DNA of 64,000 nucleotides, taken from contig WGMR01000005.1 of NCBI GenBank assembly GCA_016124955.1, positions 62,001-126,000 of the forward strand, written 5' to 3'. The translations under genes were made by a program, and so were the position numbers. Shown here one piece after another: positions 25,585 through 36,186 of the stretch (positions are counted from its first letter, which is position 1; each line of letters begins with the position of its first letter). The stretch comes from Alphaproteobacteria bacterium (lineage in GTDB: Bacteria > Pseudomonadota > Alphaproteobacteria > UBA9219 > RFNS01). The notes beneath the pieces are model-generated. The model made no database searches. It saw only the letters and a program-made list of their open reading frames with translations, and was not told where the DNA came from.

Positions 25585-27010
25585 CCTGCAACATACGGAC
25601 CGGATCTTTTTCGGTTCAACCGGATTCGATATTGATACGGCGCAGCGCACCGTTAAGCAGGCGCTTGCGGGTTGCGACGATGGCGAATTGTTTCTTGAAT
25701 ATCATCAATCGGAAAGTTTCGTATGGGATGACGGCAAGCTGAAGAACGCAAGCTTCGATACGGCGCAGGGTTTTGGGCTGCGCGCTGTGGCGGGCGAGGC
25801 GACCGGCTACGCCCATGCCGCCGCGCTGGACGCAAAGGCGCTGCGGCGCGCGGCCGACAGTGTGCGCGCGGTCAGCAAGGGGTATAGCGGCACGCTGGCG
25901 GCACAGCCCGTCGGCACCAACCGGCATTTGTATGACGACCAGAACCCGTTGCAGAGCAAGGCGTTCGAGGAAAAAATTAAATTGTTGCAGGAAATAGACG
26001 CCTATGCGCGCGCCCGCGACCCGCGCGTGCATCAGGTCAGCATCTCGTTGCTTGCCAGCTGGCAAGCGGTCCAGATCATGCGCGCCGACGGCTGGCGCGG
26101 GGCCGATATCCGCCCGCTCGTGCGCCTGAACCTTTCGATCGTGACCAAGAACGGCGACCGGCTTGAGGCCGGTTCCGACGGTGCGGGCGGCCGCACCGGC
26201 TATGAACGTTATTTTGCGCCAGAACATTGGCAAAAGCAGGTGGATGAAGCGCTTCGTCAATCGCTGGTCAATCAGGAGGCGGTCGAGGCAAAGGCGGGCG
26301 AGATGACGGTCGTGCTTGGCCCCGGCTGGCCCGGCGTTTTGTTGCACGAAGCAATCGGCCACGGGCTTGAGGGCGATTTCAACCGCCAGAAAACATCCGC
26401 CTTTGCCGGGCTGATGGGGCAGCAAGTGGCGGCCAAGGGCGTCACGGTGGTGGATGACGGCACGCTCGATCAGCGCCGCGGTTCGCTCACGATCGACGAC
26501 GAAGGCACGCCCACGCAATGCACCACCTTGATCGAGGACGGCAAGCTGGTCGGCTATTTGCAGGACAGGTTGAACGCAAGGCTGATGGGCGTGAAGCCCA
26601 CCGGCAACGGGCGGCGCGAAAGCTTCGCGCACAAACCCATGCCGCGCATGACCAACACGATCATGCGTTCAGGTACGCAGGACCCGGCCGAGATCCTCGC
26701 TTCGGTGAAGAAGGGGCTTTATGCCGTGAATTTCGGCGGCGGGCAGGTGGATATTACATCCGGCAAGTTCGTGTTTTCCGCTTCGGAAGCGTATGAAATT
26801 GAGAACGGTAAAATCGGTCGCCCCGTAAAGGGGCCGACGTTGATCGGCACCGGGTTCGAGGCGCTGAAAAAGATCAGCATGGTCGGCAATGACAGCGCGC
26901 TCGATGCCGGTATCGGCACTTGCGGCAAGGAAGGGCAAAGCGTGCCCGTGGGCGTCGGCCAGCCGACCATGCGGCTCGAGGCAATGACCGTGGGCGGCGC
27001 GGGGGTTTAG
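25571..27010 (+). CDS. tldD: metalloprotease TldD
   Basis: This 479-residue TldD subunit of the TldD/TldE zinc protease processes small peptides such as microcins and antitoxins. The metal site HEAIGHGLEGDF is intact, and the central ATGYAHAAALD and C-terminal GICGKEGQSVPVGVGQPT-like segment (here GTCGKEGQSVPVG) agree with the family. I chose the ATG at 25571, which overlaps the cckA end by 14 bases. The partner tldE (pmbA) is not in the window. Confidence 0.93.
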   Translation: MATNNLQHTDRIFFGSTGFDIDTAQRTVKQALAGCDDGELFLEYHQSESFVWDDGKLKNASFDTAQGFGLRAVAGEATGYAHAAALDAKALRRAADSVRAVSKGYSGTLAAQPVGTNRHLYDDQNPLQSKAFEEKIKLLQEIDAYARARDPRVHQVSISLLASWQAVQIMRADGWRGADIRPLVRLNLSIVTKNGDRLEAGSDGAGGRTGYERYFAPEHWQKQVDEALRQSLVNQEAVEAKAGEMTVVLGPGWPGVLLHEAIGHGLEGDFNRQKTSAFAGLMGQQVAAKGVTVVDDGTLDQRRGSLTIDDEGTPTQCTTLIEDGKLVGYLQDRLNARLMGVKPTGNGRRESFAHKPMPRMTNTIMRSGTQDPAEILASVKKGLYAVNFGGGQVDITSGKFVFSASEAYEIENGKIGRPVKGPTLIGTGFEALKKISMVGNDSALDAGIGTCGKEGQSVPVGVGQPTMRLEAMTVGGAGV

Positions 27011-28434
27011 GGCGCCGATTTTTTCTGCGCAAGCCCAAATAGCACGGAGACGATCAGGCTGATTGAAATGGTGGTCAGGGAGGCTATCATGACAAGCATG
27101 CCATCGTCCTTGATATTGGCGTAAATTGAGAATGGCAGGCCTATAAGCAGTGCGGAGCCAACGGCGAATGCCAACCCCTTGCCATTCATGCGCTTCCAGT
27201 ACAGTGAAAGCACGATGGGAAAGAACATTGTCGCGGTAATAACGCCGTTCAACATAAACACCCAAAGTATTTTTGGATTGGTCAGCGCAATAAGAATGCT
27301 TAGTACGCCGACGGTCAGCATGGTCATGCGTGACGCCATCAATAGTTTCTTGTCCCCTGCTTCTGGCGCTATATAGCGCTTATATATGTCAATGCCGCCA
27401 ATAGAGCTCATGGCACACAAGGCGGAATCCAGCGTCGAGCACAAGCCTGCAAAAGCCATGAGAACGAATGCATACAGTGCTGCCCGTGGTAGAAGGTGAT
27501 TGATCACGACCGGGGCAACCATTTCAGGATTATCGACCGTGATGTGCCCTTGCGCAGCCAATGTGGCGCCTATGAAGCCGAGGGCGGATAGGGCTATGGG
27601 AACCAGCCCGAACAACAAGCCGCCATACATGAAAGTGGGTTTTATATTTTCTTTCTTCACGGCAAAGGCGCGTTGCACAAACATCTGGTCGGCAATAGGG
27701 GCGGTCATCAAGGTAATTGTTGCCGGAATGCCAAAAGTCAACGCGACATCAAGGTCAAACAAATTCTTATGGGTTCCGTCCGCCCCACCTAGCCCCTCAA
27801 GATAAACGGATAAACCGCCCGCTTCAAAGAAAACCATGGGAACAATGATTAGTGCGAGCCCAAGCACCATGATCATTTGCAGAACGTCGGTGAATATGGA
27901 GGCCTTAAGGCCGCTTAACAGGGAGTATGACAGGGCTATGACGCCCATGCCGATAATTGCCGTACGGGTGTCGATCCCGCTCACTGCGTTCAACAGTATG
28001 CCGCCAGCATTGGCATTGGCAACAATCGCGCTGCCGAGATACAAGAAATTACCGATGATGAATATTATATGTCCCGCCTTGCCGTTCTTGTATTTCTCGG
28101 CAACGTATTCGGGGATCGTATATCCCTTTGGCATAACATTTCTCAGCCGTATGGCTAGAAAGGCAAACAGGAAAAAGCAGGCGATATTGGGTGCGATAAA
28201 CCAAAAAACGCCGGGCAAGCCGAGATTATAAGCCTGTAGGGAGCAGACAAAAATTGCCGGGGCCCAAACCCACGTTACGGCTATGCTAAAGGAGCCCTGC
28301 CATATGCCTACTTTCCTGTCGGCTACGAGGAAGCCATCGGCGTGCCGTTCTGTATGAGTCTTTATCCATGTTAAGCCAATCATGGCTATGCCAAAAACGG
28401 CCAGTATGATGAGTCCCTCTATTTGGGAAAGCAT
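27007..28434 (-). CDS. sodium:solute symporter (SSS family)
   Basis: This 475-residue membrane protein with about 13 hydrophobic segments is of the SSS/LeuT-fold family. It has the N-terminal ADRKVGIWQGSFSIAVTWVWAP region where the sodium site lies, and the sodium-binding helix 8 with CSTLDSALCAMSSI. The substrate cannot be told; proline, pantothenate, urea or carboxylates are all known in the family. Base composition is clearly lower in G+C than its neighbours and codon use is less biased, which suggests transfer from elsewhere. It is the last gene of the rsmE-gshA unit, 18 bases after the small gene. Its stop overlaps the tldD stop tail to tail. Confidence 0.88.
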   Translation of the reverse strand: MLSQIEGLIILAVFGIAMIGLTWIKTHTERHADGFLVADRKVGIWQGSFSIAVTWVWAPAIFVCSLQAYNLGLPGVFWFIAPNIACFFLFAFLAIRLRNVMPKGYTIPEYVAEKYKNGKAGHIIFIIGNFLYLGSAIVANANAGGILLNAVSGIDTRTAIIGMGVIALSYSLLSGLKASIFTDVLQMIMVLGLALIIVPMVFFEAGGLSVYLEGLGGADGTHKNLFDLDVALTFGIPATITLMTAPIADQMFVQRAFAVKKENIKPTFMYGGLLFGLVPIALSALGFIGATLAAQGHITVDNPEMVAPVVINHLLPRAALYAFVLMAFAGLCSTLDSALCAMSSIGGIDIYKRYIAPEAGDKKLLMASRMTMLTVGVLSILIALTNPKILWVFMLNGVITATMFFPIVLSLYWKRMNGKGLAFAVGSALLIGLPFSIYANIKDDGMLVMIASLTTISISLIVSVLFGLAQKKSAP

Positions 28435-28452
28435 TGCGCGTCTCCTGCCGAC

Positions 28453-28680
28453 CTAGCTGTTCTTTTCCTTGTTCGCGTCCTGCGCGGCCTTGAAGGCGCG
28501 TTTGCGTTCCGCGATGTTTTGCGCCGTGTTGGTGACCGCAAGGCCGGGGTTTTTCAAACTGGCGACGCCGCCGCCCCAATGCACGCGATCCGGCCGGTAA
28601 CCTTCAAACACATCGCTGGGAATCAGCATGCTGTTCAGGTTTTTACGCATTTCCAGTTGTTTGACGGGTTCGTCGGCCAT
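28453..28680 (-). CDS. small conserved-looking protein downstream of gshA
   Basis: This 75-residue soluble protein starts 12 bases after the gshA stop and ends 18 bases before the symporter start. Sequence features are MRKNLNSMLIPSDVFEG, a WGGGVASLKNPGLAV stretch and a charged helical C-terminus. It has no membrane segment. I do not recognise the family. Tight spacing argues that it is a real gene and possibly an accessory to glutathione synthesis or to the symporter. Confidence 0.6.
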   Translation of the reverse strand: MADEPVKQLEMRKNLNSMLIPSDVFEGYRPDRVHWGGGVASLKNPGLAVTNTAQNIAERKRAFKAAQDANKEKNS

Positions 28681-28692
28681 GGTGCTTCTCCG

Positions 28693-30057
28693 TTACAAAC
28701 GGCAATCTTCGAACACCTTGCTTATATCACCTTTCCAGAAGTGCTCAAAGCGCATCAACAGATCGTCCGCGTAGCTCATTTCGCCTTCGGTGATCATGAA
28801 AAGCCGGTCGAGGTAGCGGGTTTCGTCGGCCATGCCGTGCAGCCGCACGGCGCGGCGGCGCAAGCCCTGCTGCGCCAGCTTGACGGCTTCGTTCGCGTAC
28901 CATGCCGCCGTTTTGCCCGCGACCGGCGTTTTGAGGCCGCGCTTCGGCACATCGCGGTGCAGCGCGGCGCGGTCTTCCGCCGACCAGACCTTTATAAGCT
29001 GCCATGCGGCATCGAGCGCGATGCTGTCATACATAATGCCGGTCCAGAAACTTGGCAGCGCGAGGATGCTTTCGACCGTGCCGGCATCGGCCCCGCGCAT
29101 TTCCATAAAACTTTTCAGCCGCACATCGGGATAGAGAACACCGAGATGGTTAAGCCAATCGCCGATATACGGCGTTTCTCCGGGCAGGGCAGGCAGCTTG
29201 CCGGCCATGAAATCGGCGAAGCTCTGGCCGCTTGCATCGATGAAGCCGCCGCCGCGACGCACATAATACATGGGCACGGAAAGCGCGTAATCGGCATAGC
29301 GTTCAAAACCGAAACCGTCTTCGAACACGAATTCCGGCATGCCGCAGCGCGCGGCATCGGTGTCCTGCCATATGTGCATGCGGTAGCTGGCGTAACCGTT
29401 CGGTTGGCCTTCGGTGAAGGGCGAGGCGGCAAAAAGTGCAGTGGCGATGGGTTGCAGTGCCGTCGCCACGCGCATTTTCAAAACCATGTCGGCTTCGTCG
29501 GCGTAATCGAGGTTCACTTGCGTGGTGCAGGTTTGTTGCATCATGTCGTGCCCGAGCGTGCCGACGCTTGGCATGTATTTGCGCATGATCGCGTAATGGC
29601 CCTTCGGTATCCACGGTATGTCTTCGCGCTTCGCGGTCGGGTGAAAGCCGAGCCCGAGGAACCCGAGCCCGAGTTCCGCCGCTGCCTGCCGTGCCTCGGT
29701 GAAATGCTGGTCGATCTCGGCCGCGGTTTCATGCAGGTTCGCGAGCGGCGCGCCCGCCAGTTCAAACTGCCCGCCCGGTTCGGGTGAAATGGTTGTTTGG
29801 CCGCGCTTCATGGCGACAAGGTTTTTGCCTTCGAACACTTCTTGCCAGCCGAATGCCTTCATCCCAAGCATGAGCGCGCGGATGCCGGCGGGGCCGTCAT
29901 AGCCCGTGGGTGCAAACGTAGCCGTGTTGAAGACGAATTTTTCATGCTCCGTGCCGATGCGCCATTCGGCCTTCGGCTTGCAGCCGTCAGCGATATAGGC
30001 GGTAAGCTGGCGGCGGTCGGTCACCGGATCGCCAAGGAAATCGTTAGACAGCGCCAT
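28693..30057 (-). CDS. gshA: glutamate-cysteine ligase, class II (plant/alphaproteobacterial type)
   Basis: This 454-residue ligase makes gamma-glutamylcysteine, the first step of glutathione synthesis. Family markers are WRIGTEHEKFVF near the N-terminus (metal and substrate site), GGQFELAGAPL, GLGFHPTAKREDIPWIPK (quoted as HPTAKREDIPWIPK), MQQTCTTQVNLDY and MEMRGADAG. Length and order match the redox-regulated class found in alphaproteobacteria and plants, not the E. coli type. It lies 11 bases after rsmE. gshB is not in the window. Confidence 0.93.
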   Translation of the reverse strand: MALSNDFLGDPVTDRRQLTAYIADGCKPKAEWRIGTEHEKFVFNTATFAPTGYDGPAGIRALMLGMKAFGWQEVFEGKNLVAMKRGQTTISPEPGGQFELAGAPLANLHETAAEIDQHFTEARQAAAELGLGFLGLGFHPTAKREDIPWIPKGHYAIMRKYMPSVGTLGHDMMQQTCTTQVNLDYADEADMVLKMRVATALQPIATALFAASPFTEGQPNGYASYRMHIWQDTDAARCGMPEFVFEDGFGFERYADYALSVPMYYVRRGGGFIDASGQSFADFMAGKLPALPGETPYIGDWLNHLGVLYPDVRLKSFMEMRGADAGTVESILALPSFWTGIMYDSIALDAAWQLIKVWSAEDRAALHRDVPKRGLKTPVAGKTAAWYANEAVKLAQQGLRRRAVRLHGMADETRYLDRLFMITEGEMSYADDLLMRFEHFWKGDISKVFEDCRL

Positions 30058-30068
30058 ATGTGCGGTTA

Positions 30069-30857
30069 TCAGGAATAGGTTGGCCGGGCGGCGGTGGCTT
30101 GCGGCCAGTCACCGTGAAACGATTGCCAGCAGCTTAGCGCACTGATGGCGGCGGTGTCTGCCCGTAAAATGCGCGGCCCGAGGCTTACGGCGACCGTGCC
30201 ACGCAAGGCACGTGCGGCCTGCAGTTCCTGCTCGTTGAAGCCGCCTTCGGGGCCGATCAGGATCGCGGCCTTGCGCCATGTAAGCCCGGCGGGCGCAAGT
30301 TTGCGCAACGCTTCGCCGATGGGCATGACGGCGCCCGCTTCGGCGCAAAACAGCAATACGCGGTCGGGCGGGAAATTTTTTATCATGGCGTCGAACGTCA
30401 CGGGTTCGGCAACTTCCGGGATGCTCAGGCGTTCGCATTGTTCCGCCGCTTCGATGGCGATGACGCGCAGGCGGTCGGTGTTCACGCGTTCGGCATTCGT
30501 GTGCGCCGTCATCACCGGGCAAAGCCGCGCCGCGCCCAGCTCGCTTGCTTTCTCGATCATGAAATCGGTATGAGCGCGCTTGAGCGGCGCGAAGAACAGC
30601 CACACATCGGGTTCGTGCGCCTGCTTGCGGGTTTGTTCGATCAGCCCGAAAAAGGCGCGGTCCTTGCTGAGCGATTTGATCGAGGCGTGCCATTCGCCAT
30701 CCTGCCCGTTAAAGAGCAGGACTTCGTCGCCGATTTCACGGCGCATAACGTTTTTAAGGTAGTGCAGTTGCTCTTCCGATGAGGCGACCTCGGGCCCCGG
30801 CGCCAGCGGCGTTTCTATATAAAGCCTTGGCAGGCGGTGCAGGGGTGTTTTGGCCAT
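30069..30857 (-). CDS. rsmE: 16S rRNA (uracil1498-N3)-methyltransferase
   Basis: This 262-residue SPOUT-class enzyme methylates U1498 of 16S rRNA. Knotted-domain motifs are ILIGPEGGFNEQE and VSLGPRILRADTAAI. EKASELGAARLCPVMT and the ERLSIPEV segment also match. The start at 30857 has AAGGA four bases upstream. It appears to be the first gene of rsmE-gshA-small protein-symporter. Confidence 0.92.
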   Translation of the reverse strand: MAKTPLHRLPRLYIETPLAPGPEVASSEEQLHYLKNVMRREIGDEVLLFNGQDGEWHASIKSLSKDRAFFGLIEQTRKQAHEPDVWLFFAPLKRAHTDFMIEKASELGAARLCPVMTAHTNAERVNTDRLRVIAIEAAEQCERLSIPEVAEPVTFDAMIKNFPPDRVLLFCAEAGAVMPIGEALRKLAPAGLTWRKAAILIGPEGGFNEQELQAARALRGTVAVSLGPRILRADTAAISALSCWQSFHGDWPQATAARPTYS

Positions 30858-30935
30858 CAGTCCTTCGTGTCTGTGATTCCGTGTGCAAACAAGGCGGGTG
30901 TGAATGTAATTTTGCCGTACAGACAGGGTAGCATT

Positions 30936-31547
30936 TTATGCCCGGGGGGTAAAATCCGGCGGCTGTGTATTGCCCCGTGGCGGCGGGTTCGTATCCTTGC
31001 CGCCAAATACGGTCGTGATTGTTTTCCACACAATCCACATATTCAGGCAGAAGTTGCCAGCCCTTGCGACATACATAAGGTCGTATTGTAGCCGGCGTTC
31101 GGGGTTTGCCTTCATCGAATAGCGGCCTCGTTCTTGTACCTGCGCAAGCCCGGTTAGCCCGGGCTTGGCCCGGTAACGATCTTTGAAGCCGGGAATATCG
31201 TGTTCCACGGGCATCGGGCGCGGCCCGATCAATGTCATATCGCCTTTAACGATGTTCCAGAGCTGGGGCAGCTCGTCGATACTCCATCGGCGCAGGAATT
31301 TTCCCGTTGGCGTTAACCTATCCTGATCGGGGAGCAGAGAGCCTGCGGCATCCACATCGTTCGTCATCGAACGAATCTTGTATATTGTGAAAGGCTTGCC
31401 ATGCAGCCCGTAGCGCGTTTGCCGGAATAGACCGGGGCCAGGCGTTGTCATTCTGGTGGCGGCTATGCCGAATAATATAAGCGGAGCCGAGAGCACGAGT
31501 GCCGGCGCGGCAACCCCTATATCTATGGTTCTGCGGACCAAGCCCAT
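30936..31547 (-). CDS. sugar transferase (small PglC/WcaJ-core type)
   Basis: This 203-residue phosphoglycosyl transferase consists of the catalytic core only: one N-terminal hydrophobic re-entrant helix (IGVAAPALVLSAPLILFGIA), then the KIRSM segment, LRRWSIDELPQLWNIVKGDM and the LIGPRPMP signature, ending LTGLAQV. Enzymes of this kind start exopolysaccharide or O-antigen synthesis by moving a sugar phosphate to undecaprenyl phosphate. No other polysaccharide gene is adjacent. An AT-rich palindrome lies upstream of it. Confidence 0.88.
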   Translation of the reverse strand: MGLVRRTIDIGVAAPALVLSAPLILFGIAATRMTTPGPGLFRQTRYGLHGKPFTIYKIRSMTNDVDAAGSLLPDQDRLTPTGKFLRRWSIDELPQLWNIVKGDMTLIGPRPMPVEHDIPGFKDRYRAKPGLTGLAQVQERGRYSMKANPERRLQYDLMYVARAGNFCLNMWIVWKTITTVFGGKDTNPPPRGNTQPPDFTPRA

Positions 31548-31580
31548 CTTAAAAAACCTTATAACATATTGATTTATATA

Positions 31581-31596
31581 TTTAATTTTTATTAAA
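31581..31596. repeat. AT-rich inverted repeat upstream of sugar transferase
   Basis: TTTAAT, 4-base spacer, ATTAAA is a perfect 6-bp inverted repeat, 34 bases upstream of the sugar transferase start. It could be an operator. It also reads as TTAA-N6-TTAA, one base short of a CtrA box. Confidence 0.4.
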
Positions 31597-31706
31597 TAAT
31601 CTCTTGATCGGAAAAGATAGTAATACTGGCGCTAAATCTGGCAAGGAAATATTGAAACAAGTGCGTGCCTTGCGGCGCAAGAAAGTTAAAATCCCTTAAT
31701 CTTCGC

Positions 31707-31736
31707 TTGACGTGCCCTAGGCATATCCCCTAGAAA
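31707..31736 (+). promoter_or_regulatory. candidate str operon promoter
   Basis: TTGACG (31707-31712) is followed after 18 bases by TAGAAA (31731-31736). The predicted transcript would have a leader of about 230 bases before rpsL. The -10 match is moderate (4 of 6). Confidence 0.4.
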
Positions 31737-31974
31737 GCGCGTGCCTTTTGGGACCGGTGGTAGCCCCAGTTTTACTTCGTGAAATGCCAGGCTAGACGCG
31801 GATCCGGATGTTGCAAACGAGAACATAGCCGATGGCGATGAACGGCGGCCGGAAGTTTCGGTCTGCAGGTCGCGCGGTGTTAGAAGTTTACCCTGCACGA
31901 AGCGGCAAATGATGTCGCCTCGCTGTGGGTTTTGTCTTTGTGAAATGTACTGAACCGGTTGAGGGACAGGGAAT

Positions 31975-32346
31975 ATGGCAACGGTAAATCAGCTGGTCCG
32001 CAAGGGCCGCAAAGCATACGCGATGAAGAGCAAAGCGCCGGCGATGAAGCGCTGCCCGCAGAAGCGCGGCGTTTGCACGCGCGTTTATACGACCACGCCG
32101 AAGAAGCCGAACTCGGCGCTTCGCAAGGTTGCGCGCATTCGCCTTACCAACGGATTCGAAGTGATCGCCTACATTCCGGGTGAAGGCCACAATCTTCAGG
32201 AACACTCGGTCGTTATGATCCGCGGCGGCCGCGTCAAGGATTTGCCCGGTGTCCGTTACCACATCATCCGCGGCACGCTCGATACGCAGGGCGTGAAAGA
32301 CCGCAAGCAGCGCCGTTCGAAGTACGGCGCCAAGCGTCCGAAGTAA
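31975..32346 (+). CDS. rpsL: 30S ribosomal protein S12
   Basis: This 123-residue decoding-centre protein is the first gene of the str operon. The [12 protein letters not shown] loop has the ordinary Lys at position 43, and [14 protein letters not shown] has the ordinary Lys of the second classical streptomycin-resistance site, so the allele looks wild type for both. AGGGA precedes the start. rpsG follows after 15 bases. Confidence 0.97.
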   Translation: MATVNQLVRKGRKAYAMKSKAPAMKRCPQKRGVCTRVYTTTPKKPNSALRKVARIRLTNGFEVIAYIPGEGHNLQEHSVVMIRGGRVKDLPGVRYHIIRGTLDTQGVKDRKQRRSKYGAKRPK

Positions 32347-32832
<486 letters not shown>

Positions 32833-32847
32833 GAAAGACAGAGAGCA

Positions 32848-34938
32848 ATGCCCCGCCAGACACCCATCAACCTGTATCGCAACTTCGGCATCATGGCGCA
32901 TATCGACGCCGGTAAAACGACGACGACCGAGCGCGTGCTTTACTACACCGGCAAATCCTACAAGATCGGCGAAGTGCACGAAGGCACCGCCACGATGGAT
33001 TGGATGGAGCAGGAACAGGAACGCGGCATCACCATTACGTCTGCGGCCACCACCTGTTTCTGGACCCGCAGCGATCAACAGCACCGCTTCAACATCATCG
33101 ACACCCCCGGCCACGTTGACTTCACGATCGAAGTCGAACGCTCGCTGCGTGTGCTTGACGGCGCGATTGCGGTCTATGACAGCGTCGCCGGCGTGGAGCC
33201 GCAGTCCGAAACCGTTTGGCGCCAGGCCGACAAGTACCATGTTCCGCGCATCTGCTTCGTGAACAAGATGGACCGTACCGGCGCGAACTTTTACCGCACG
33301 GTCGATATGATCAAGAGCCGCCTTGGCGCAACCCCGCTGGTCGTGCAGCTGCCGATCGGTTCGGAAACCGAATTCCAGGGCGTTGTCGATCTGCAGAAAA
33401 TGAAGGCGCTGATCTGGTCGGGTGAAGAGCTGGGCGCGAAGTTCGAAGAAGTCGAGATTCCTGCCGACATGAAGGAAAAGGCGGCCGAATACCGGCACGC
33501 GCTTCTGGAAACCGCCGTGGAAATGGACGATACGGCGATGGCCGAATACCTTGACGGCAAGGAGCCTTCGGTTGAAACCCTGCGCGCCTGCATCCGCAAG
33601 GGCACGCTTTCACGCAAGTTCTTCCCGATTTTCTGCGGTTCCGCCTTCAAGAACAAGGGCGTGCAGCCGTTGCTGGACGGCGTCGTTGACTTCCTGCCTT
33701 CGCCGCCGGATGTGGGCAGCGTGAAGGGCTTCAAGCCCGGTACGGAAGAGGAAGATTCGCGTCCCCCCACCGATGAAGCGCCGTTCTCCGGCCTCGCGTT
33801 CAAGATCATGGACGATCCCTTCGTCGGTTCGTTGACCTTCGTGCGTATCTATTCGGGTACGCTGCAGGCCGGCAGCTATGTCCAGAACTCGATCAAAGAG
33901 AGCCGCGAACGCGTAGGCCGCATGCTGTTGATGCATGCCAATTCGCGCGAAGAGGCAAAGGAAGCTTTCGCAGGCGATATCGTCGCACTGGCTTCACTGA
34001 AGGATGTCCGCACCGGCGACACGCTGTGCGACTCCGCCAAGCCGATCGTGCTGGAAAAGATGGAATTCCCGGACCCGGTCATCGAAATGGCGCTGGAGCC
34101 GAAAACCAAGGCCGATCAGGAAAAGATGGTCACGGCTTTGCTGCGCCTGGCGCAGGAAGATCCTTCGTTCCGTATCAGCACGGACCAGGAAACCGGCCAG
34201 ACCATCATCAAGGGCATGGGCGAACTCCACCTCGACATCAAGATCGACATTCTGCGCCGCAACTTCAAGGTCGATGCCAATGTGGGCGCGCCGCAGGTTG
34301 CGTATCGTGAAACCATTTCGCGCAAGAAGACGGTCGATTACACGCACAAGAAGCAGTCCGGCGGTTCGGGCCAGTTCGCGCGCGTGATCCTCGATTTCGA
34401 GCCGCTGCCCCCGGGTTCCGGCTACCTGTTCGAGAGCAAGGTTGTCGGTGGTTCGGTGCCGAAGGAATACATCCCCGGCGTCGAAAAGGGTCTGGCGTCT
34501 GCCAAGGATAACGGCGTGATTGCCGGCTTCCCGACCATCGATTTCAAGGTGACGCTGACGGACGGCGCTTACCACGATGTCGACTCGTCGGCGCTGGCGT
34601 TCGAAATCGCCGCGCGCGCGGCTTTCCGCGAAGGCATGCCGCAGGCGGGCCCGACGCTGCTCGAGCCGGTTATGAAGGTTGAGGTTGTCACGCCCGAAGA
34701 TTTCATGGGCGACGTGATCGGCGATTTGAACAGCCGTCGCGGGCAGGTAACGGGCATGGATCAGCGCGGCAATGCGCGCACGATCGATTCCATTGTGCCG
34801 CTGGCGAACATGTTCGGTTATGTGAACACACTGCGTTCGATGACGCAGGGCCGCGCCTCGTTCTCGATGGTGTTCGATCATTACGAGCCGGTGCCCCAGG
34901 CGATTGCCGCCGAGGTCAAGGCGAAGTTGGCTGGTTAA
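32848..34938 (+). CDS. fusA: elongation factor G
   Basis: This 696-residue translocation GTPase is complete. The P-loop AHIDAGKTT (residues 17-25), switch region [14 protein letters not shown] (quoted in part), DTPGHVDF and NKMD are all present, with the domain IV and V segments ending [14 protein letters not shown]. It is 15 bases after rpsG; 49 bases without a terminator separate it from tuf. Confidence 0.97.
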   Translation: MPRQTPINLYRNFGIMAHIDAGKTTTTERVLYYTGKSYKIGEVHEGTATMDWMEQEQERGITITSAATTCFWTRSDQQHRFNIIDTPGHVDFTIEVERSLRVLDGAIAVYDSVAGVEPQSETVWRQADKYHVPRICFVNKMDRTGANFYRTVDMIKSRLGATPLVVQLPIGSETEFQGVVDLQKMKALIWSGEELGAKFEEVEIPADMKEKAAEYRHALLETAVEMDDTAMAEYLDGKEPSVETLRACIRKGTLSRKFFPIFCGSAFKNKGVQPLLDGVVDFLPSPPDVGSVKGFKPGTEEEDSRPPTDEAPFSGLAFKIMDDPFVGSLTFVRIYSGTLQAGSYVQNSIKESRERVGRMLLMHANSREEAKEAFAGDIVALASLKDVRTGDTLCDSAKPIVLEKMEFPDPVIEMALEPKTKADQEKMVTALLRLAQEDPSFRISTDQETGQTIIKGMGELHLDIKIDILRRNFKVDANVGAPQVAYRETISRKKTVDYTHKKQSGGSGQFARVILDFEPLPPGSGYLFESKVVGGSVPKEYIPGVEKGLASAKDNGVIAGFPTIDFKVTLTDGAYHDVDSSALAFEIAARAAFREGMPQAGPTLLEPVMKVEVVTPEDFMGDVIGDLNSRRGQVTGMDQRGNARTIDSIVPLANMFGYVNTLRSMTQGRASFSMVFDHYEPVPQAIAAEVKAKLAG

Positions 34939-34987
34939 GTCTGGTGAGTGTTAAGTTTCCAAATCCTTCAACTGATGGAGAAAGAGT

Positions 34988-36175
34988 ATGACGAAGGAAA
35001 AGTTTAATCGTAACAAGCCGCACTGCAACATCGGCACGATTGGTCACGTTGACCACGGCAAGACGTCGCTGACGGCTGCGATCACCAAGGTTCTGGCCAA
35101 GTCCGGCGGTGCTTCGTTTACCGCCTATGACCAGATCGACAAGGCGCCGGAAGAAAAGGCGCGCGGTATCACGATTTCGACCGCGCACGTCGAATATGAA
35201 ACCGGCAAGCGCCACTATGCGCACGTCGATTGCCCCGGCCACGCGGACTACGTGAAGAACATGATCACCGGCGCGGCGCAGATGGACGGCGCTATCCTGG
35301 TCGTGTCGGCCGCTGACGGCCCGATGCCGCAGACGCGCGAGCACATCCTGCTTGCCCGCCAGGTCGGCGTTCCGGCGATCGTCGTGTTCATGAACAAGAT
35401 GGACATGGCAGACCCCGAACTGGCCGATCTCGTGGAAATGGAAATCCGTGAATTGCTGACCAAGTACCAGTTCCCCGGCGACAAAACCCCGATCATCAAG
35501 GGTTCGGCTCTTTGCGCGCTCGAGGACAAGAACCCCGAGCTGGGCGACGAAGCGGTCAAGAAGCTGATGGATGCGGTTGACGAATTCATCCCGCAGCCCG
35601 AACGCCCGAAGGACAAGCCGTTCCTGATGCCGGTCGAAGACGTGTTCTCGATCTCCGGTCGCGGCACCGTGGTCACCGGCCGTGTCGAACGCGGCATTAT
35701 CAAGGTGGGCGAGGAAGTCGAAATCGTCGGCCTGCGCGCGACCACCAAGACGGTCGTCACCGGCGTCGAAATGTTCCGCAAGCTGCTTGATGAAGGCGAA
35801 GCGGGCGACAACATCGGCGCGCTGCTGCGCGGCACGAAGCGTGAAGAAGTCGAGCGCGGCCAGGTTCTGGCCAAGCCCGGCTCGATCACGCCGCACACCA
35901 AGTTCAAGGCGGAATGCTACATTCTGACCAAGGACGAAGGTGGCCGTCACACCCCGTTCTTCACCAACTATCGTCCCCAGTTCTACTTCCGCACGACGGA
36001 CGTAACGGGCGAAGTGATCCTGCCGCAGGGCACGGAAATGGTGATGCCGGGCGACAACATCTCGGTCGAAGTGCATTTGATTGCGCCAATCGCGATGGAC
36101 GAAGGCCTGCGTTTTGCTATCCGCGAAGGCGGCCGCACTGTCGGCGCCGGCGTGGTGGCGAAGATCATCGAGTAA
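34988..36175 (+). CDS. tuf: elongation factor Tu
   Basis: This 395-residue GTPase delivers aminoacyl-tRNA to the ribosome. [11 protein letters not shown] (19-29), [19 protein letters not shown] and the C-terminal [14 protein letters not shown] are intact. A GGAGAAAGAG ribosome binding site precedes the start. Only this copy is in the window; a second tuf elsewhere would be usual for the class. A strong terminator follows directly. Confidence 0.97.
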   Translation: MTKEKFNRNKPHCNIGTIGHVDHGKTSLTAAITKVLAKSGGASFTAYDQIDKAPEEKARGITISTAHVEYETGKRHYAHVDCPGHADYVKNMITGAAQMDGAILVVSAADGPMPQTREHILLARQVGVPAIVVFMNKMDMADPELADLVEMEIRELLTKYQFPGDKTPIIKGSALCALEDKNPELGDEAVKKLMDAVDEFIPQPERPKDKPFLMPVEDVFSISGRGTVVTGRVERGIIKVGEEVEIVGLRATTKTVVTGVEMFRKLLDEGEAGDNIGALLRGTKREEVERGQVLAKPGSITPHTKFKAECYILTKDEGGRHTPFFTNYRPQFYFRTTDVTGEVILPQGTEMVMPGDNISVEVHLIAPIAMDEGLRFAIREGGRTVGAGVVAKIIE

Positions 36176-36186
36176 GGTGTTTAAAC

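Larger units (their letters stand above)
31548..31974. other. divergent intergenic region, 427 bases, before the str operon
   Basis: No supported gene is present. The left part (31548-31620) is very A+T rich and belongs to the sugar transferase promoter; it holds the palindrome at 31581-31596. The right part should contain the str operon promoter, for which TTGACG at 31707-31712 is the best candidate, plus a leader of about 230 bases. A 70-codon minus-strand frame at 31686-31898 has no ribosome binding site or family resemblance. Confidence 0.5.

Noticed and set aside
31686-31898. 70-codon minus-strand frame before rpsL
   Set aside because: No ribosome binding site, low-complexity Ser-rich sequence, and it covers the likely str promoter.
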